This document shows positions 46,761 to 58,345 of a DNA stretch of 64,000 bases, one piece after another (positions within the stretch are counted from its first letter, which is position 1; each line of letters begins with the position of its first letter). Origin of the DNA: Nageia nagi (Eukaryota > Pinophyta). The DNA lies in assembly GCA_050084985.1 (NCBI GenBank), contig JBITNC010000002.1, forward strand, positions 35,526,001 through 35,590,000, written 5' to 3'. The notes under the pieces were generated by a model. That model was not told the DNA's origin. It saw nothing but the letters and a program-made list of their open reading frames with translations, and did no database searches. The position numbers were made by a program, and so were the translations under genes.

Positions 46761-47440
46761 ATACTGGGGTTGGACTTGGTGTAGTTGAGGGTTAAGATAT
46801 TAAGATGGGACTTGAGGGGGACATTCTAAAGGTGGATGTATAGGGTGAGAAGGATATTCCTCATGTTGAAGAGACTCGAGTGGTAGAGACAAGAGAGGGA
46901 GATACAGAGGAGAAGGTTCTTGCCCTATAGGTTATTAGCATCAATGTAATATAGGGTGAGATCTCAAAGCTCAAGGTTTTATTATCTCATTCTTGATCAT
47001 TACTCAACCAATATCATGGAGGTAATGAGTTTGTGCATGTTTAGCTAGAGAAGTATAAACATTTTGATGAGGATAGGCTTAGGTATAGAGCTAAGTGTGA
47101 TCATTATAAGAAGAAGAGAGAATTTAGACCTTGCAACAATAGGTTGAGACAACAAACACATTAGCAGGCACAAAGAGACAATCTTCCTCTTTTATTAGGT
47201 AAATTTATAGACAACAAGATTACTACCATGGAGTCATTGATAATTGGTTGGTGGGTATTCCTACATATGCACCTAGAGTTAACTATCATATTCCTATAGC
47301 TATAACTAATGGGGTACAATGTGCTTCTAGTGTGTAGAGAGGCCAGGATAGGGATGCAACTTCTCATAGCAGGAGTGTGACTGCTACTTCTTCTCATCAT
47401 CATCTAGGATTAGCTAAACTACAAGCTACAAAATGAGAGA
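46761..47440 (+). other. Possible 3' continuation of the PMD protein frame
   Basis: Plus-strand pieces rich in Glu, Lys, Asp and Arg (for example near 46600-46760 and 47040-47160) suit a coiled or disordered tail, but stops are frequent and no domain is seen. The last coding-like part ends near 47437. Confidence 0.25.
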
Positions 47441-50400
47441 GGAGCATAGTATTACTACCAAAAAAGGGATTTGAATCCTTTTTTACATATAAACTCTTTA
47501 TTATTATTTTTTATATTTTTCCAATTTTTTTGATGCAAAAAAGGATGCAAACTACATGCCATAATTTGCATTATTTTTTATATTATTTTTTGGCCACTTG
47601 TTGCATCCTTAAAGCCACTTTTTATGTTTAATTTTTATAATTTGTATCAATTTTTATGTCATTTTTCAAAATAAAATATCATAGAATCATAGATCTTTTA
47701 ATTCTATGTGATTTAAAAAAATGGGCTCAAAATGATATCTAGATCAAAAGTTACAACCTCTACAAGGTACATCATTTTTATTACATATTTGAGGCAATGA
47801 TATAGGTTCATTAAACCAATTCAAGAATGGGGTTAGTAGTTTAGGTTTAAAAATTTAAATTTATTATATATTATTTTTCTAAATAATACAATAAGGTTTT
47901 TAATGCCTACTTCTTTATCAATCTTTGAAGGAGTTTTCTTTTCTGCAACTATGGGCTTATTCTCTTTTTTCTTGTCTTAAAGTATGAAGTTTTTTTTCTT
48001 CTATGGGCTTATTCTCTATGGAGTTCTTGTCTACCTTAGACACCATAGCTATGATCAAAACCTGAAAAACAAAGGAAGAAAAAAATTAGCTAAAGTGTAT
48101 GAAATGTAAGGATTATAGGGAGGGTTTATTGATATATATATAGATAGGAGAGGGTATTTGGCTATTGGTTAATCACTTTTGGTATATATGGAGGATCAAA
48201 TGAAAATGAACCATCGATTGATCGATTGATGAATAGGTAAAATTTGTTTTATGTTTTTGTTAGTGAAATGTGACACAAACATTGCATCAAAATTTGCATC
48301 GAAAGTTTAACAAGTCTACAAATAAATGGATTAAAATAGACATTAATCATAGTCCTCCATATGAAATTTGGTCTAGAAAGTAGGCAGATGAGATTTTGGA
48401 GAAAATATTCATTAGGTATGTTATGAATCATGTAATTTACCCAACATGATTTATGATCAAGATAGAGGTACACCAAAAAGGAATATTTTAGAATATCGTA
48501 AGCACAATCAAATATATCTAATAGAATCGATAATGATTTCATAAATGGAATTTTATGTTGAACACCATCAGGAAAATAAAAAAAGTGATCTATATCTACA
48601 TGCAATGATAGGACCTAACTCTCTACATGGTCACTCAGGAATGTACATGGTGAATGTGAGATGTAAAGGGAAGATAATTACCAAGGAGTAGGTGGAATAT
48701 AATATGGATGGGATACCTCTTGATTGGTGGGTTTACATACATAATGGGGTTGAATCATGATGCTTGTGTTTGGGATGCAATCAACCACTTGCAACATTAT
48801 ATGCAAATTTTATAAATTGCATAAAAGTTTCTAGAGACACAACATATATAAAGCTTTTATTTGCATGAAAATAATTAATAGGCATGCAAAGATAAAACAC
48901 TATATATACAACCTGCACATATGTACATGATATATATTTTTATTTATTTTTTACATTTTTTGATATTTTTGTTATTTTTGTTATGTTATTTTATGTTTAT
49001 AATATATTTTATGGTTTTTTATAATGGAAGGTGATTTACAACCCTTGCATGATGTTGGTAAATAGTCCTCCTATTAATAACCCAATGCATATGATCTAAG
49101 AAGTAATAGGAAGGAAGTCACAATCAAAGGTGAATAGGACCTTCTCCTAGAATAGATGGTTGGGAATGAATGGGATATGAAACGAGTGGTGGGATTGGTG
49201 GTTTTGGTTTTGGTTTAAACTTTCTTATGAATATCCTAAGTTTTATATATGAAATTGAAGGTTTAGTATGTACCTCGTGAAGCATAAAAAAGGAAGGTAT
49301 GTATGTAGGATGTAGTGAAATGAGAGGTGGTGGAATCGGTAGTAATGGAGGAGTCCATGATGGAAAGTATGGAGTGAGGCTCCCTACAAAAACACCAAAA
49401 ATCTTATTATCAATGATATTGTAGTAGTGTACCTATCCAATATTTTTTTATTTGTTTTCTCTCATCTATATGTTGATTAATTTGTTCAAATTGTGCTTTC
49501 ACATTCAAGGGATTGTTCATGCAACAACTATTACTAAAAAATGAACTATAATTACATACAATTTCATTTTTTAGAAAAAATGGTGTGAAGTATGACAATA
49601 CTAGATTAGAAACAACTAAATTCAAAATAAGAGGATATCCCATAAATTTTATATGAACATATTCAATGTAATCTATCATAATTTTGGGTTTTTCATAAGG
49701 CCAATGTAGACAGAACCATTGTAATGGAGCTCATTTTGGATTCTTGTTCCATCCACATATCTTGGGCCTTTACTTTAATTGCAACTTTTAAACTATTTAT
49801 TTTCATTTCCCATGAGTGTGATGTATGATTTTCAAAGAATTTCATGGCTATTTCTAATTGTACTTCTTTAGGTAAGTCAAGAAAATATGCGATAAGTGCA
49901 TAAGGAGTTTTTCAAAGTAATTGTATATAAACATCTCCTTTATATCTATCTATGAAATTTTAATCAATAAAATCAAACCCAACATTTTCTTTCTTAGGAA
50001 TTTCTAACCTTTTGGTTATCACTATTTTTTCATGATGGTTAGAGGATGAAGAGGATATGAATCTTGATTTTATTGAGAAAATTATTTATTGATATTTCTT
50101 TAAAGTTTTTTTTGATTTCCTAGGTCTAGGTAAAAATGAAGGAGAAAAATCATATATTAACTTTTGATGGCATAAATCTCCCATGATCTAATTCATCCAA
50201 GTAATGATTGGGTATAAGCTTTGCAGATCTTGGGATGCAACATCTAGAATCTAATCATTAAAAGTATATTCAAGAATAAGTTTAGTTGTTGCAGTAGGGC
50301 AATACATGCATAGTAAATTTATTTTATATACTTGCTCATAATAATAATAATAATAACCTTGAAAACACATGGCCCTATCTAGATAAATTTTAATATTTTC

Positions 50401-50740
50401 TCCTTAAAACATATTTTCTAATCATCAAATGTACCTGAACAATGTCGTAAGGCTAGATCCCTCTATATGTCAATGGGTAATCAAAATACATTTTGTGCTC
50501 CTTGAAAAGTGAATTTAGTGAGTTTGGATATGGCTCTGTCTCCCAAATATCTAGACTTCTCAAACCATGGTCCTTTCTTTATTTCTTTTCTTTCCAATGG
50601 CACATGAACACTCTTGATTCTCTTGATTGTCATATACTAAATTCATTCATTTTTATTAGTTCATTGTAAGGCTTTTATTATTTTATATATGAATATTTAC
50701 AATATACACATAAATAAAACAAAGCAATTTTAACTATAAA
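47441..50740. other. AT-rich stretch downstream of the gypsy integrase
   Basis: On the minus strand a few frames stand out: 48605-48249 (118 codons, Tyr/Leu/Cys-rich, unknown), 49679-49410 (89 codons, unknown) and a broken block near 50600-50400 with GPWFEKSRYLGDRAISKLTK. They may be an accessory frame of the gypsy element lying 3' of integrase, but no family is recognised. No LTR could be defined. (ATA)n lies at 50338-50357. Confidence 0.3.
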
Positions 50741-50749
50741 AGGGATGAA

Positions 50750-52040
50750 GATGCATGATATTTATTGATTCACACTCTTCATTACCTTCTAATTCAACTA
50801 AATGATATGCTTCTGACCTAAATTTTCTCTTAACCATATAAGGTCTTAACAAATTAGGGGAAACTTTTCCTTGAAGCTACCTTTCCATTTGTGAAGTTTG
50901 TTGGTTTTCCTTTAATACTAGGTCTCCTATATTAAATTTGTGAATTTGAACTCTTTTATCAAAAGCTTGTTTAATGAGAATTTGATAGGTTCACATGTAT
51001 TCTAAGGCATTAACTCTTCTCTTGTATAAGAGAAATAATTGATCTAATCTCATTTTATGAGCTTCTTCATTTGTGATATAGTCTTGTAAAGTAATTCACA
51101 AAGATGAGATTTCTATCTCTAAGGGTAACACTGCTTCTTCCCCATAGACTAGAGAAAATGGGGTTGCCCTAGTGGGATTTTGAATGCTAGTATGATAAGC
51201 CCATAAAGCATGTGGAATATTTGCATGCTAATCTCTATGAGAGATATCTACTATTTTAAGCATAATACTTCTAATAGTTTTATTTCTGGACTCTACTTGT
51301 CCATTCCCCTAGGGTAATATGGTGTTGAAAAACTAATTCAAATATGATATCCTTTGCATAAAGCTAATACTTCTTTATTTTTGAAATTATTTTAGTTATC
51401 TATGATAATTTGAGCTAGAATCCCAAAACAATAAATGATATGATGCTCTATGAATTCTACTATATTTGGTCCTTTTATTGAGCTCATAAGAGTAGCTTCA
51501 ACCCACTTTGTGAAGTATTTGTAGTTGTTATTATAAATTTATGACATTATAAAGAAATAGGGGATATTTGGCCTATTAGATCCAACACCCATCTTGAAAA
51601 TGGCCATAATGATTGCATGGATTGTAATGCTTATGACAGTTGATTAAATAAATTGGAATGTTGTTGTATTTAACATATTTTTTAATGCATTCCATGCAAT
51701 CATGCTCCATGGTGGGCCAATGATATCCCATACACATTATTCATTTCATTATTGTAGGACCACTAAAATGACCTCCACATATTCCATCATGTGTGCATGA
51801 GATTGTAATTTGTGAATCCACCCATTCTAAGCATCTAAGTAGTATTCCATCAAAACCTCTATGATATAGGACATCCCCTAGCATACAAAAATGAGAAGCT
51901 TTTAATTTAAATGCTTTCCTAGCTAATTTTGTTAAATTAATAGGTAATATTCCATATCTTATGAATTTCACCAGTTGGATATGCCATAGATTCTTATATT
52001 CCATTGTAATATCAAGAACCACATGTTCTACTATAGCCAT
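50750..52040 (-). pseudogene. Gypsy integrase, decayed
   Basis: From 52040 leftwards: ARKAFKLKASHFCMLGDVLY, RCLEW, then HDGICGGHFSG and, after a stop, YHWPTMEHDC. This is the H-H-C-C zinc-binding N-terminus (H-x-G-x-C-G-x-H ... W-P-x-M-x-x-D), though the final Cys pair is blurred. The catalytic core follows in broken frames (IIYCFGIL, IIIDN near 51.4 kb). The C-terminal part is well kept: GNGQVESRNKTI, ALWAYHTSIQNPTRATPFSL, VYGEEAVLPLEIEI, and a closing GDLVLKE and GNEE. The stop lies near 50750. It would have inserted element cDNA into chromosomes; not functional now. Confidence 0.88.
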
Positions 52041-52059
52041 TTCTAAGGAGGATTGAGTA

Positions 52060-53050
52060 ATTTGGATGATCTCGATGTGACTGGTTTAGTGATAGGGGTT
52101 TTTAGGTATCAAATATTTGATTAAAGCCACAACATTGATGAATCTATTAGTTAACCATTGTATTGCTTCTAAATTATATTTTTCAAATGATTATAGCATA
52201 TTATCCACCAATTTTTTGTACTTTTTAGTACAAGTTATTTACATTGAAAAATTCCTTTAACCTAGGTTACAATCAGTAAAAAATCACTAATGAATTTAAC
52301 CATTTTTAGTTTTAAATAATGGCTATTTTTATGGTTAATATCATAGCTTCATACTTAGCATTGTTATTCATGCATGGAAAATTGAGTTAAAAAAATAAAG
52401 TATGGGAACACCTTGAGATGTAACAAACACAATGCCTGCACCTCCACTTTTTTCACATCTTGATCCATAAAAATATATCACCATATCCCAATATTATTTA
52501 GGATTAATGGGGAATTATATCTCATCTAATCAAAAAATATGTTCATTTGGTAGTTCAATGATGAGTGGTTTATCATCATATAATGGTGCTTCTACAAGAT
52601 AATCAGATCCATAAGAGAATAATGATGAATTTCATGTCTAGCACTAAAATCAACCAAGCTATATATGTTTGGTAGTGAAAAATCATCCTTATGGAAATAT
52701 TTATTCAAGTATCTAAATTCTGTACATATGTGAATCTTTCCATTATAATTTTTAATTAGTACCATGTTAGAAATCCAGTTAGAATAATCAATGGGGTGGA
52801 TGAACTTGGCTTCTAAATTTTTTTGTAACTCTTATTTCATCATCAATGCTATTGTTGGATGCATTTTACATAATTTATTTTTAATAGGTTTAACATCCTC
52901 CTTAATACCTAGGTTATGTACCACCACATTGGGATCCAATCCCAACATATCAGCATATGACCATGTAAATATGCTTTTCATTTCTTTAAGTATAGATACA
53001 ATTATAGCCTCTTGTTTTTAGCTTGTCATATTCTTAGTTGAATAATATTT
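52060..53050 (-). pseudogene. Gypsy reverse transcriptase (truncated) and RNase H, decayed
   Basis: From about 53000: FTWSYADMLGLDPNVVVHNL, then NLEAKFIHPIDYSNWISNMV, CTEFRYLNKYFHKDDFSLPN, and VDFSARHE with SLMD: the fingers and first palm part of RT (R-x-L-N, K-D-x-F-P-L-P, FMD). Directly after this, near 52600, a different frame reads DYLVEAPLYDDKPLI and then YFYGSRCEKSGGAGIVFVTS, the start of RNase H (F-D-G-S). The palm with the Y-x-D-D catalytic motif and the thumb are missing, an internal deletion of roughly 200 codons. The RNase H and tether region then continue (LVDNML, YNLEAIQWLTNRFINVVALI) to the integrase. Confidence 0.82.
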
Positions 53051-54206
53051 TAATTATTTGGATCATCACTTAAGTCAACTTTGATAGTTTTTTCAATTAA
53101 CATGTGAGACCCTTCTTCCAACTGATTTGGTATTGAAGTCCAATTTTTATCATTTATGTTATATTTTTGACCTTCACCTAAATGTTGGTCTTCCAAGGTG
53201 GTGTTTATGGTGAAGTATGAGGTTTGTAGTATTGTATCTATATCTTTGAAGTTTTGTATTATGGGTTTTTTAGAAATTAATATGAAGTCTATAGTATCTT
53301 CATCTACCATAAAATATGATGAAGAGCTACTTTAACTTATTGGGCTTGATGATTCAAACTCATCACTTCTAGACCAATCAAAAGATTTTTTTTCAAAATT
53401 TCATCATATATTTTTGTAATTAGTACCATGTTACTTGATACAACATCAAGAAATAACCTTTATAAAGATAATGTTTCATGTTTCACATTATCTTGAATTA
53501 TTATTCCTTTAGATTTTTTACATGACCTTTCGTATCCTAGCTTTTCTAGTTTTAGTTCAACTATTTTACATCCAAATTCTTTTTAATTTTTACTTCTATA
53601 TCCTAATTATGTTTTTTCAGTGGGTAATTCATAATAAGTATTTATTTTATGTCTATTTCCTTGTTTGTATCATCCTAAACCTCTTCCTTTCCATTGACAT
53701 CTATCAAAATATAATTGGAAAAATGATCTCACATAAGGTGATAGATATTCTAATGAATTACAAAAAACACCTTCATGGGATTGATGTAGAGGAAGGATAG
53801 GTGGTTCTATAGGACCTATATAAATAAAGAGTGTTTTATTAGGAACCTTTCCTAATGGCACCAATTTTCAAACTACATTGGGATAATCTTTTGGTCTTCC
53901 TATTTCTTGAGCATAAGGAATATTAAAAGTAGCATCATCCATTCTGAATTCCCCTATACCATAATCTATCTATTTTATAGTTATAGGGTAAATATTTTAT
54001 GACTTATCCATTTCTTAACAATCATTATTTTTTACTAATGTATCTAGAGGAGAAGGTATTTTTGATGAGGAAGCTTTACTTAACTCATCTAACTTTCATG
54101 CTCTTTCCTCCCATGTACATTTCTCTTGAGGCATGGGTTCTATTTTTGGTGGCAAATCATTACTAATATTTTGTTGATTTTTAGATAATTCTTAATTGAT
54201 AACATG
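53051..54206 (-). pseudogene. Gypsy protease-RT linker region
   Basis: Minus-strand frames such as 53310-53050 (DIDTILQTSYFTINTTLEDQ) and 53864-53670 (NKTLFIYIGPIEPPILPL) are in the usual place of the poorly conserved linker between protease and RT. The order fits but the sequence alone would not identify it. Confidence 0.5.
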
Positions 54207-54860
54207 TTATTCTTTTGAAGAGTTCAAAGAAGAATTATTCGTACCTACTCCTGCAATCGATGGTTTTTCTAGTAGTATTAGTGTTGTAAAATAATGAGTA
54301 GATAGTAAAGCTACTTCTTTTGATAAATGTGCACTATTGTAGTGTGAATATGGATTTTCATTTCCAAGTACACAATGCACTACACTCTTGTGATTGTACT
54401 TTAAAAAATTATGATATGTTGATGGAACGCATTGCATATCCCTAATCCAAGGTGTTCCTAGAAGGATGTTATATTGAGTTATATCTCCTTCAATTATTTG
54501 TAATACTATTTGCGCTATTTTAGACCCTACAATGATAGGTAATGAAATTGATTCCATTGTTGAACATAAAAAATCATTAAATGCATTTAATTGTAATGTT
54601 AGTGCACAAATATGTGAAAATGGAAGATTCAAATTTTTAAATGTAGTTGTTAAAATAATATTTATCATTTAACCTTCATTAATTAATATTCTTTTAAAAG
54701 CTTTTATATACACCTTATCTATGATATGCAAAGGAAGATATTGACCATGTGTCTCATTTGATTGTTTTAATTCATGATCATAGAAAATAATAGTAAGTTT
54801 TTGATTTGTTTTAATGTTTCCTACAAAAGACACAAAACTTTTAGGATTATTTATGTCCAA
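54207..54860 (-). pseudogene. Gypsy aspartic protease, inactivated
   Basis: From 54860: LTIIFYDHELKQ, then AFKRILINEG and a stop, where the family has a V-L-I-D-x-G-S catalytic turn. The catalytic Asp is Asn here and the codon after Gly is a stop. The next frame (54668-54207) reads LPFSHICALTLQLNAFN, then LPIIVGSKIA, then YNILLGTPWIRDMQCVPSTY, the typical Y-N-x-L-L-G-R-x-W-I flap/C-terminal block. An additional stretch (ENPYSHYNSAHLSKEV ... PSIAGV) recurs inverted at 42.4-42.6 kb. Confidence 0.85.
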
Positions 54861-54874
54861 CTCAATTATCTATA

Positions 54875-55150
54875 ATAATTGGTTCATTGCATATTTGTGA
54901 TTTTTATATTATTGTAGTAACTTGAATAGATACATTTTCACTTATGAATTTTTTAATTTTTCATGTAAGGCTCCTTTCACTGAAACTTTGAGAGGTTCAA
55001 GTCTAGGTATGTTGATATAATGGTGATATATGAGGATGATGTGATTTTCCTTTATTTTTAAATGGGGATAAATGATACATTTAAAGCTCATCTTATCACT
55101 TTTTAAGTGAAGTTTTCTCTTATCCGGGTAAAGGTATTGATATTTATACA
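54875..55150 (-). repeat. Mosaic duplicate of two gag-region segments
   Basis: 54875-55016 is a diverged copy of 56003-56147 (AATAATTGGTTCATTGCATAT ... TGTAAGGCTCCTTTCA ... GAGAGGTT). 55030-55145 is a diverged copy of 57727-57842 (CTCATCTT-TCA-TTT-TAAGTGAA ... CTCTTATC-GGGTAA-G ... TTGATATTT). In this copy the two are joined, while in the original place they are 1.6 kb apart. Confidence 0.75.
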
Positions 55151-56940
55151 CTCCATGACCTTGTGGTGATAGAGATCGTACCCTATTTTATCCTTTTTTT
55201 TCTTTCCCCATCATTTGATTAGATCCAAATTGGATTTGAATGTTTTATGTATTGGGTTGTCTTATTGGTAGTCTATTTTGATGTACATTGAGCATGGGTT
55301 GTGCTTGCAACTATGGTTGTTGAGAAAATCCTGTGGGTTTAGTTTATTGTTGTACACCTAGGTTATACAAGACCATTTTTTGTTATGATTGGTGTTGTAT
55401 ATTATTTTGGGGTGGATTCGCTTTCCTATGCACATAGGTAGGTATTATTTGTAATTTAAACCTTGTTGGATGATGATTATCTCTTACTTCATGCTCTTGT
55501 ATACGTGTTCTATGGCTTGATAGAGGAGTTGATATATTTGATTTCAAAATGTAATAGGGGTTATTATAAACTCTAGAATGATCTCTTGATTGTACCATAG
55601 GGGTTGTTGTGTGTATGGAGATTTGATCATCAAATTCTTTTAATTTGCCTAGATATAATGGAAGAAGTATAATAATATCTTCTTAGAAATGAGTGAACTA
55701 AATGTCCATTTGGTAGATATCATGTGATATGATCATACTTAGGTCTGAAAGGACATAATTGAAGGATTGTATCAATAGAGTGAGTTTGTGAAGGGGGTGT
55801 ATTTCTTAATATAATCTCTTCTACAACATTAACTGGTTTGTGTGTCTTCTACTAAATAATCTAGGTCTAAAGGAAGACTATGGGCATGAGAAGAATGAGG
55901 AATTATTAGTTGTGTTATACATTGTATAACTATATCTAAGTCATGATCAATAGGATTTAAATAGGTTGTATTTGTTTCTCATTTGTTAGATGTTGACTTG
56001 TTTTAATAATTGGTTCATTGCATATATATGATTCTTAGATTATTGTAGTAACTCAAATAGAGACATTTTCACTTACAAAATCTTTAATTGTTGATGTAAG
56101 GCTCCTTTCATTGAAACCTTGAGAGGTTAGGGTCTAGGTATGTTGGGTTGTACAATAACCTCATCTGGTTGATTTTTTAGAATATTATTTCACCTTCCTT
56201 GTGCCCTTTGAACTCTTGTAGTAATGTTTACCATTCCTACAAATGTTGAGTTTTCGTAACTCCAATTATGTGTTTCTTGATTCTTAGGTGGATGCAATGA
56301 TACATTGTTAACCTAATGTTGAGGAAGAGGATTTTGATAAATTCCTAAATTTTGATTAGGGATAGCTAGGGGATTATCAACTTTCAATTTTCCTTGATTA
56401 ATTAGATTTTTAATTTTGTGTTATAAAGTTTTATACCTATTTGTATCATGAACCTTTTGATGAAAGAAATGATAAAATTCATTTTCTTTATACCATCTAC
56501 TAGTTTTAGCATCAAGACATTTAGGTCTTATATCTGGTAATGTAGTTACTTAATGATCAAATATTTTCTTCAAAATATTGTAAAAATAATTTGAAAAATG
56601 TGTGAACTTTTTTTTTTGTCTAAAATCCTTTTCCTCATTTTGTGGAGGGTTCGATTCTATTCTTTTGTGATAGAAACTTTGCTAGTCAATGATGGTTTAC
56701 TTATTTGTTCTATTTGTTTTTTAATTTTAACATAATGTTTCTTTTTCTTTCCTTTTATCTCACCATATTGAATATTAACCTTTTCAATTATAACAACTTA
56801 AGATATGGATTCTTTAAAGGTCCTATATTTGTTAATCAATAAGGTACTAGCAATGGGCCTTAAACAACTTTGTTTAAACATTCTTATCAATTCTTCTTGA
56901 GGTAGAGTGTAGGTCATGCTTGTCAATATTACCCTCCATC

Positions 56941-56996
56941 TTGAGATGAAATCAATAACTGATTCATCTTGAGATGAAATCAGTTACTGATTCATC
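56941..56996 (-). repeat. 28-bp tandem duplication in gag
   Basis: 56941-56968 and 56969-56996 are copies (TTGAGATGAAATCA then ACTGATTCATC) with two mismatches. The unit length shifts the frame. Confidence 0.9.
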
Positions 56997-57110
56997 TTGA
57001 AATTGTTGCAATATCATAGGATCAATAATGGAGGTTTTATATTTAATATTTATCCTAAAATTTTCTAATAATAGATTTTCTAATTGAGTAAATAATTGAA
57101 TACTATATTT

Positions 57111-57330
57111 TGTTAGGTTGTTGTACCAATCCATTGCTTGTACAACAAGTGTCATGGGAAAGATATGTAGCATTAATGCATCATCATTAGCAATAACATA
57201 ACTTGAATTATTAAATAATTTGTTAGGTTGTTGTACCAATCCATTGCTTATACAACAAGTGTCATGGGAAAGATATGTAGCATTAATTCATCATCATTAG
57301 CAATAACATAACTTGAATTATTAAATAATT
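57111..57330 (-). repeat. 110-bp tandem duplication in gag
   Basis: 57111-57220 and 57221-57330 begin TGTTAGGTTGTTGTACCAAT and differ at only about two positions. 110 is not a multiple of three, so it breaks the Gag frame. Low divergence makes it younger than most decay around it. Confidence 0.92.
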
Positions 57331-57840
57331 TAAGATGTTCTTTAGGATTTCTGTTTCCTTGAATGGTTCAATTTTTGAAATTTCAAATTTGAAAGGAGTC
57401 TCCTTTTTTTGAAATACTTGGATGAATTGGTTCATTGCAAATCATTTCATATGACACCTTTTGTTTACTTTGCAAATGTAACTTTTTTTAGATTTCCATC
57501 AACCTTTTATGAAGATCATCCTTTTCTTATAGTTTATTTTGATACATGAGATATTCATCATTTTTATTATCCACTTTTCCTTCATACCTTGGGAGCGATT
57601 CATATCTTTGTTTGAAAGGTGTTTGACATTCATAGTAAACTCCATCATATGGTGGAGAATGTGGTGGGGGTTTATATGGAGGTAATTTTTGTTGCATTTA
57701 TTGTTGGTGTAATGGTGATCTAGGAGGATAATTTGGGTTCCCCTTATTTATAAGTGGAGTTAAATAATATGTTTGAATCTCATCTTGTCATTTTCTAAGT
57801 GAAACTTCTTTTCTCTTATCTAGGTAAGGATCTTGATATT

Positions 57841-58334
57841 TGAGAGAATTGAACTATAACATGAATAAATATAAACTCCTAAGATCATATGAAAGCTCAC
57901 AAATCACATCTAAATAACTCACAAAGTAATCTCACAAAGATAACTCAAGATGTAAGTGGTTCCTCCAACTAGGAGTACATCCATTAACTAGGTCTCTTTG
58001 AATATCAAATATGAACTCTTATAATCTTCCTAAAGTTTTATCCAAAACACTATCCTATAGCATAACTGTACTCTAGAAATTGATGTGTAATAACAAAGAG
58101 GAAGCCTTCTATTTATAGACCAAAATACCTCTTTGGATCACCCTTTTACCCAAAGTATAAAGGCATGACATGTACTCCCTTTTAGGGGCATGCTCATGAC
58201 ATGGAGTGTAGGACAAGTTACATTATCATATTCACTTAAATACTTAAGGTATCAAATGATACCCTTAAGTATTAGTGATTTTACATAGAAAATTATTATA
58301 AATCCTTTATAATAATGAATTATACATTCCAACA
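57841..58334 (-). mobile_element. 3' LTR of copia B
   Basis: 494 bp starting TGAGAGAATT and ending CATTCCAACA on the plus strand (minus: TGTTGGAATG ... CA). Aligns with the LTR at 39609-40180. The ATATT at 57836-57840 just outside is the candidate target duplication. Confidence 0.82.
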
Positions 58335-58345
58335 CTTCCCCTTAA
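58335..58345 (-). other. Polypurine tract of copia B
   Basis: On the minus strand TTAAGGGGAAG directly precedes the LTR start TGTTGG, the standard position and composition of the plus-strand primer of an LTR retrotransposon. Confidence 0.8.

Larger units (their letters stand above)
50741..57840 (-). mobile_element. Ty3/gypsy retrotransposon, decayed, interrupted at its gag end
   Basis: Order on the minus strand is Gag (57.84-55.2 kb), protease (54.86-54.2), RT (53.05-52.6), RNase H (52.6-52.1), integrase (52.04-50.75), which is the gypsy order (integrase last). No chromodomain was seen after integrase. The whole is disrupted by stops, frame changes, tandem duplications and an RT deletion, so it is dead. 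Neither LTR was identified: the 5' side is cut by the copia LTR at 57841, and the 3' side is unclear. Confidence 0.85.
55151..57840 (-). pseudogene. Gypsy Gag, decayed
   Basis: From 57840: QDPYLDKRKEVSLRKWQDE, a Pro-rich stretch (NYPPRSPLHQ, PPYKPPPHSPPYDG), then the capsid block in frame 57239-56964 with LMLHIFPMTLVVQAMDWYNN, LTKYSIQLFTQLENLLLENF and DPMILQQFQDESVTDFI. This is the gypsy Gag pattern (L-x-L-F-P-x-x-L-x-x-x-A-x-x-W-Y ... S-I-x-x-x-x-x-L). Further left, FHQKVHDTNR and LINQGKLKVD match the H-x-T-x-x-C ... L-I-x-x-G-K block after the capsid. Two tandem duplications (56941-56996 and 57111-57330) break the frame. Confidence 0.82.

Noticed and set aside
53522-53800. Plus-strand 92-codon Phe/Tyr-rich frame
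   Set aside because: Antisense shadow within the gypsy protease-RT linker.
56646-56656. GGTTCGATTC, resembling a tRNA T-loop
   Set aside because: No matching acceptor stem, D-arm or anticodon arm could be found around it, and it lies in gypsy gag sequence.
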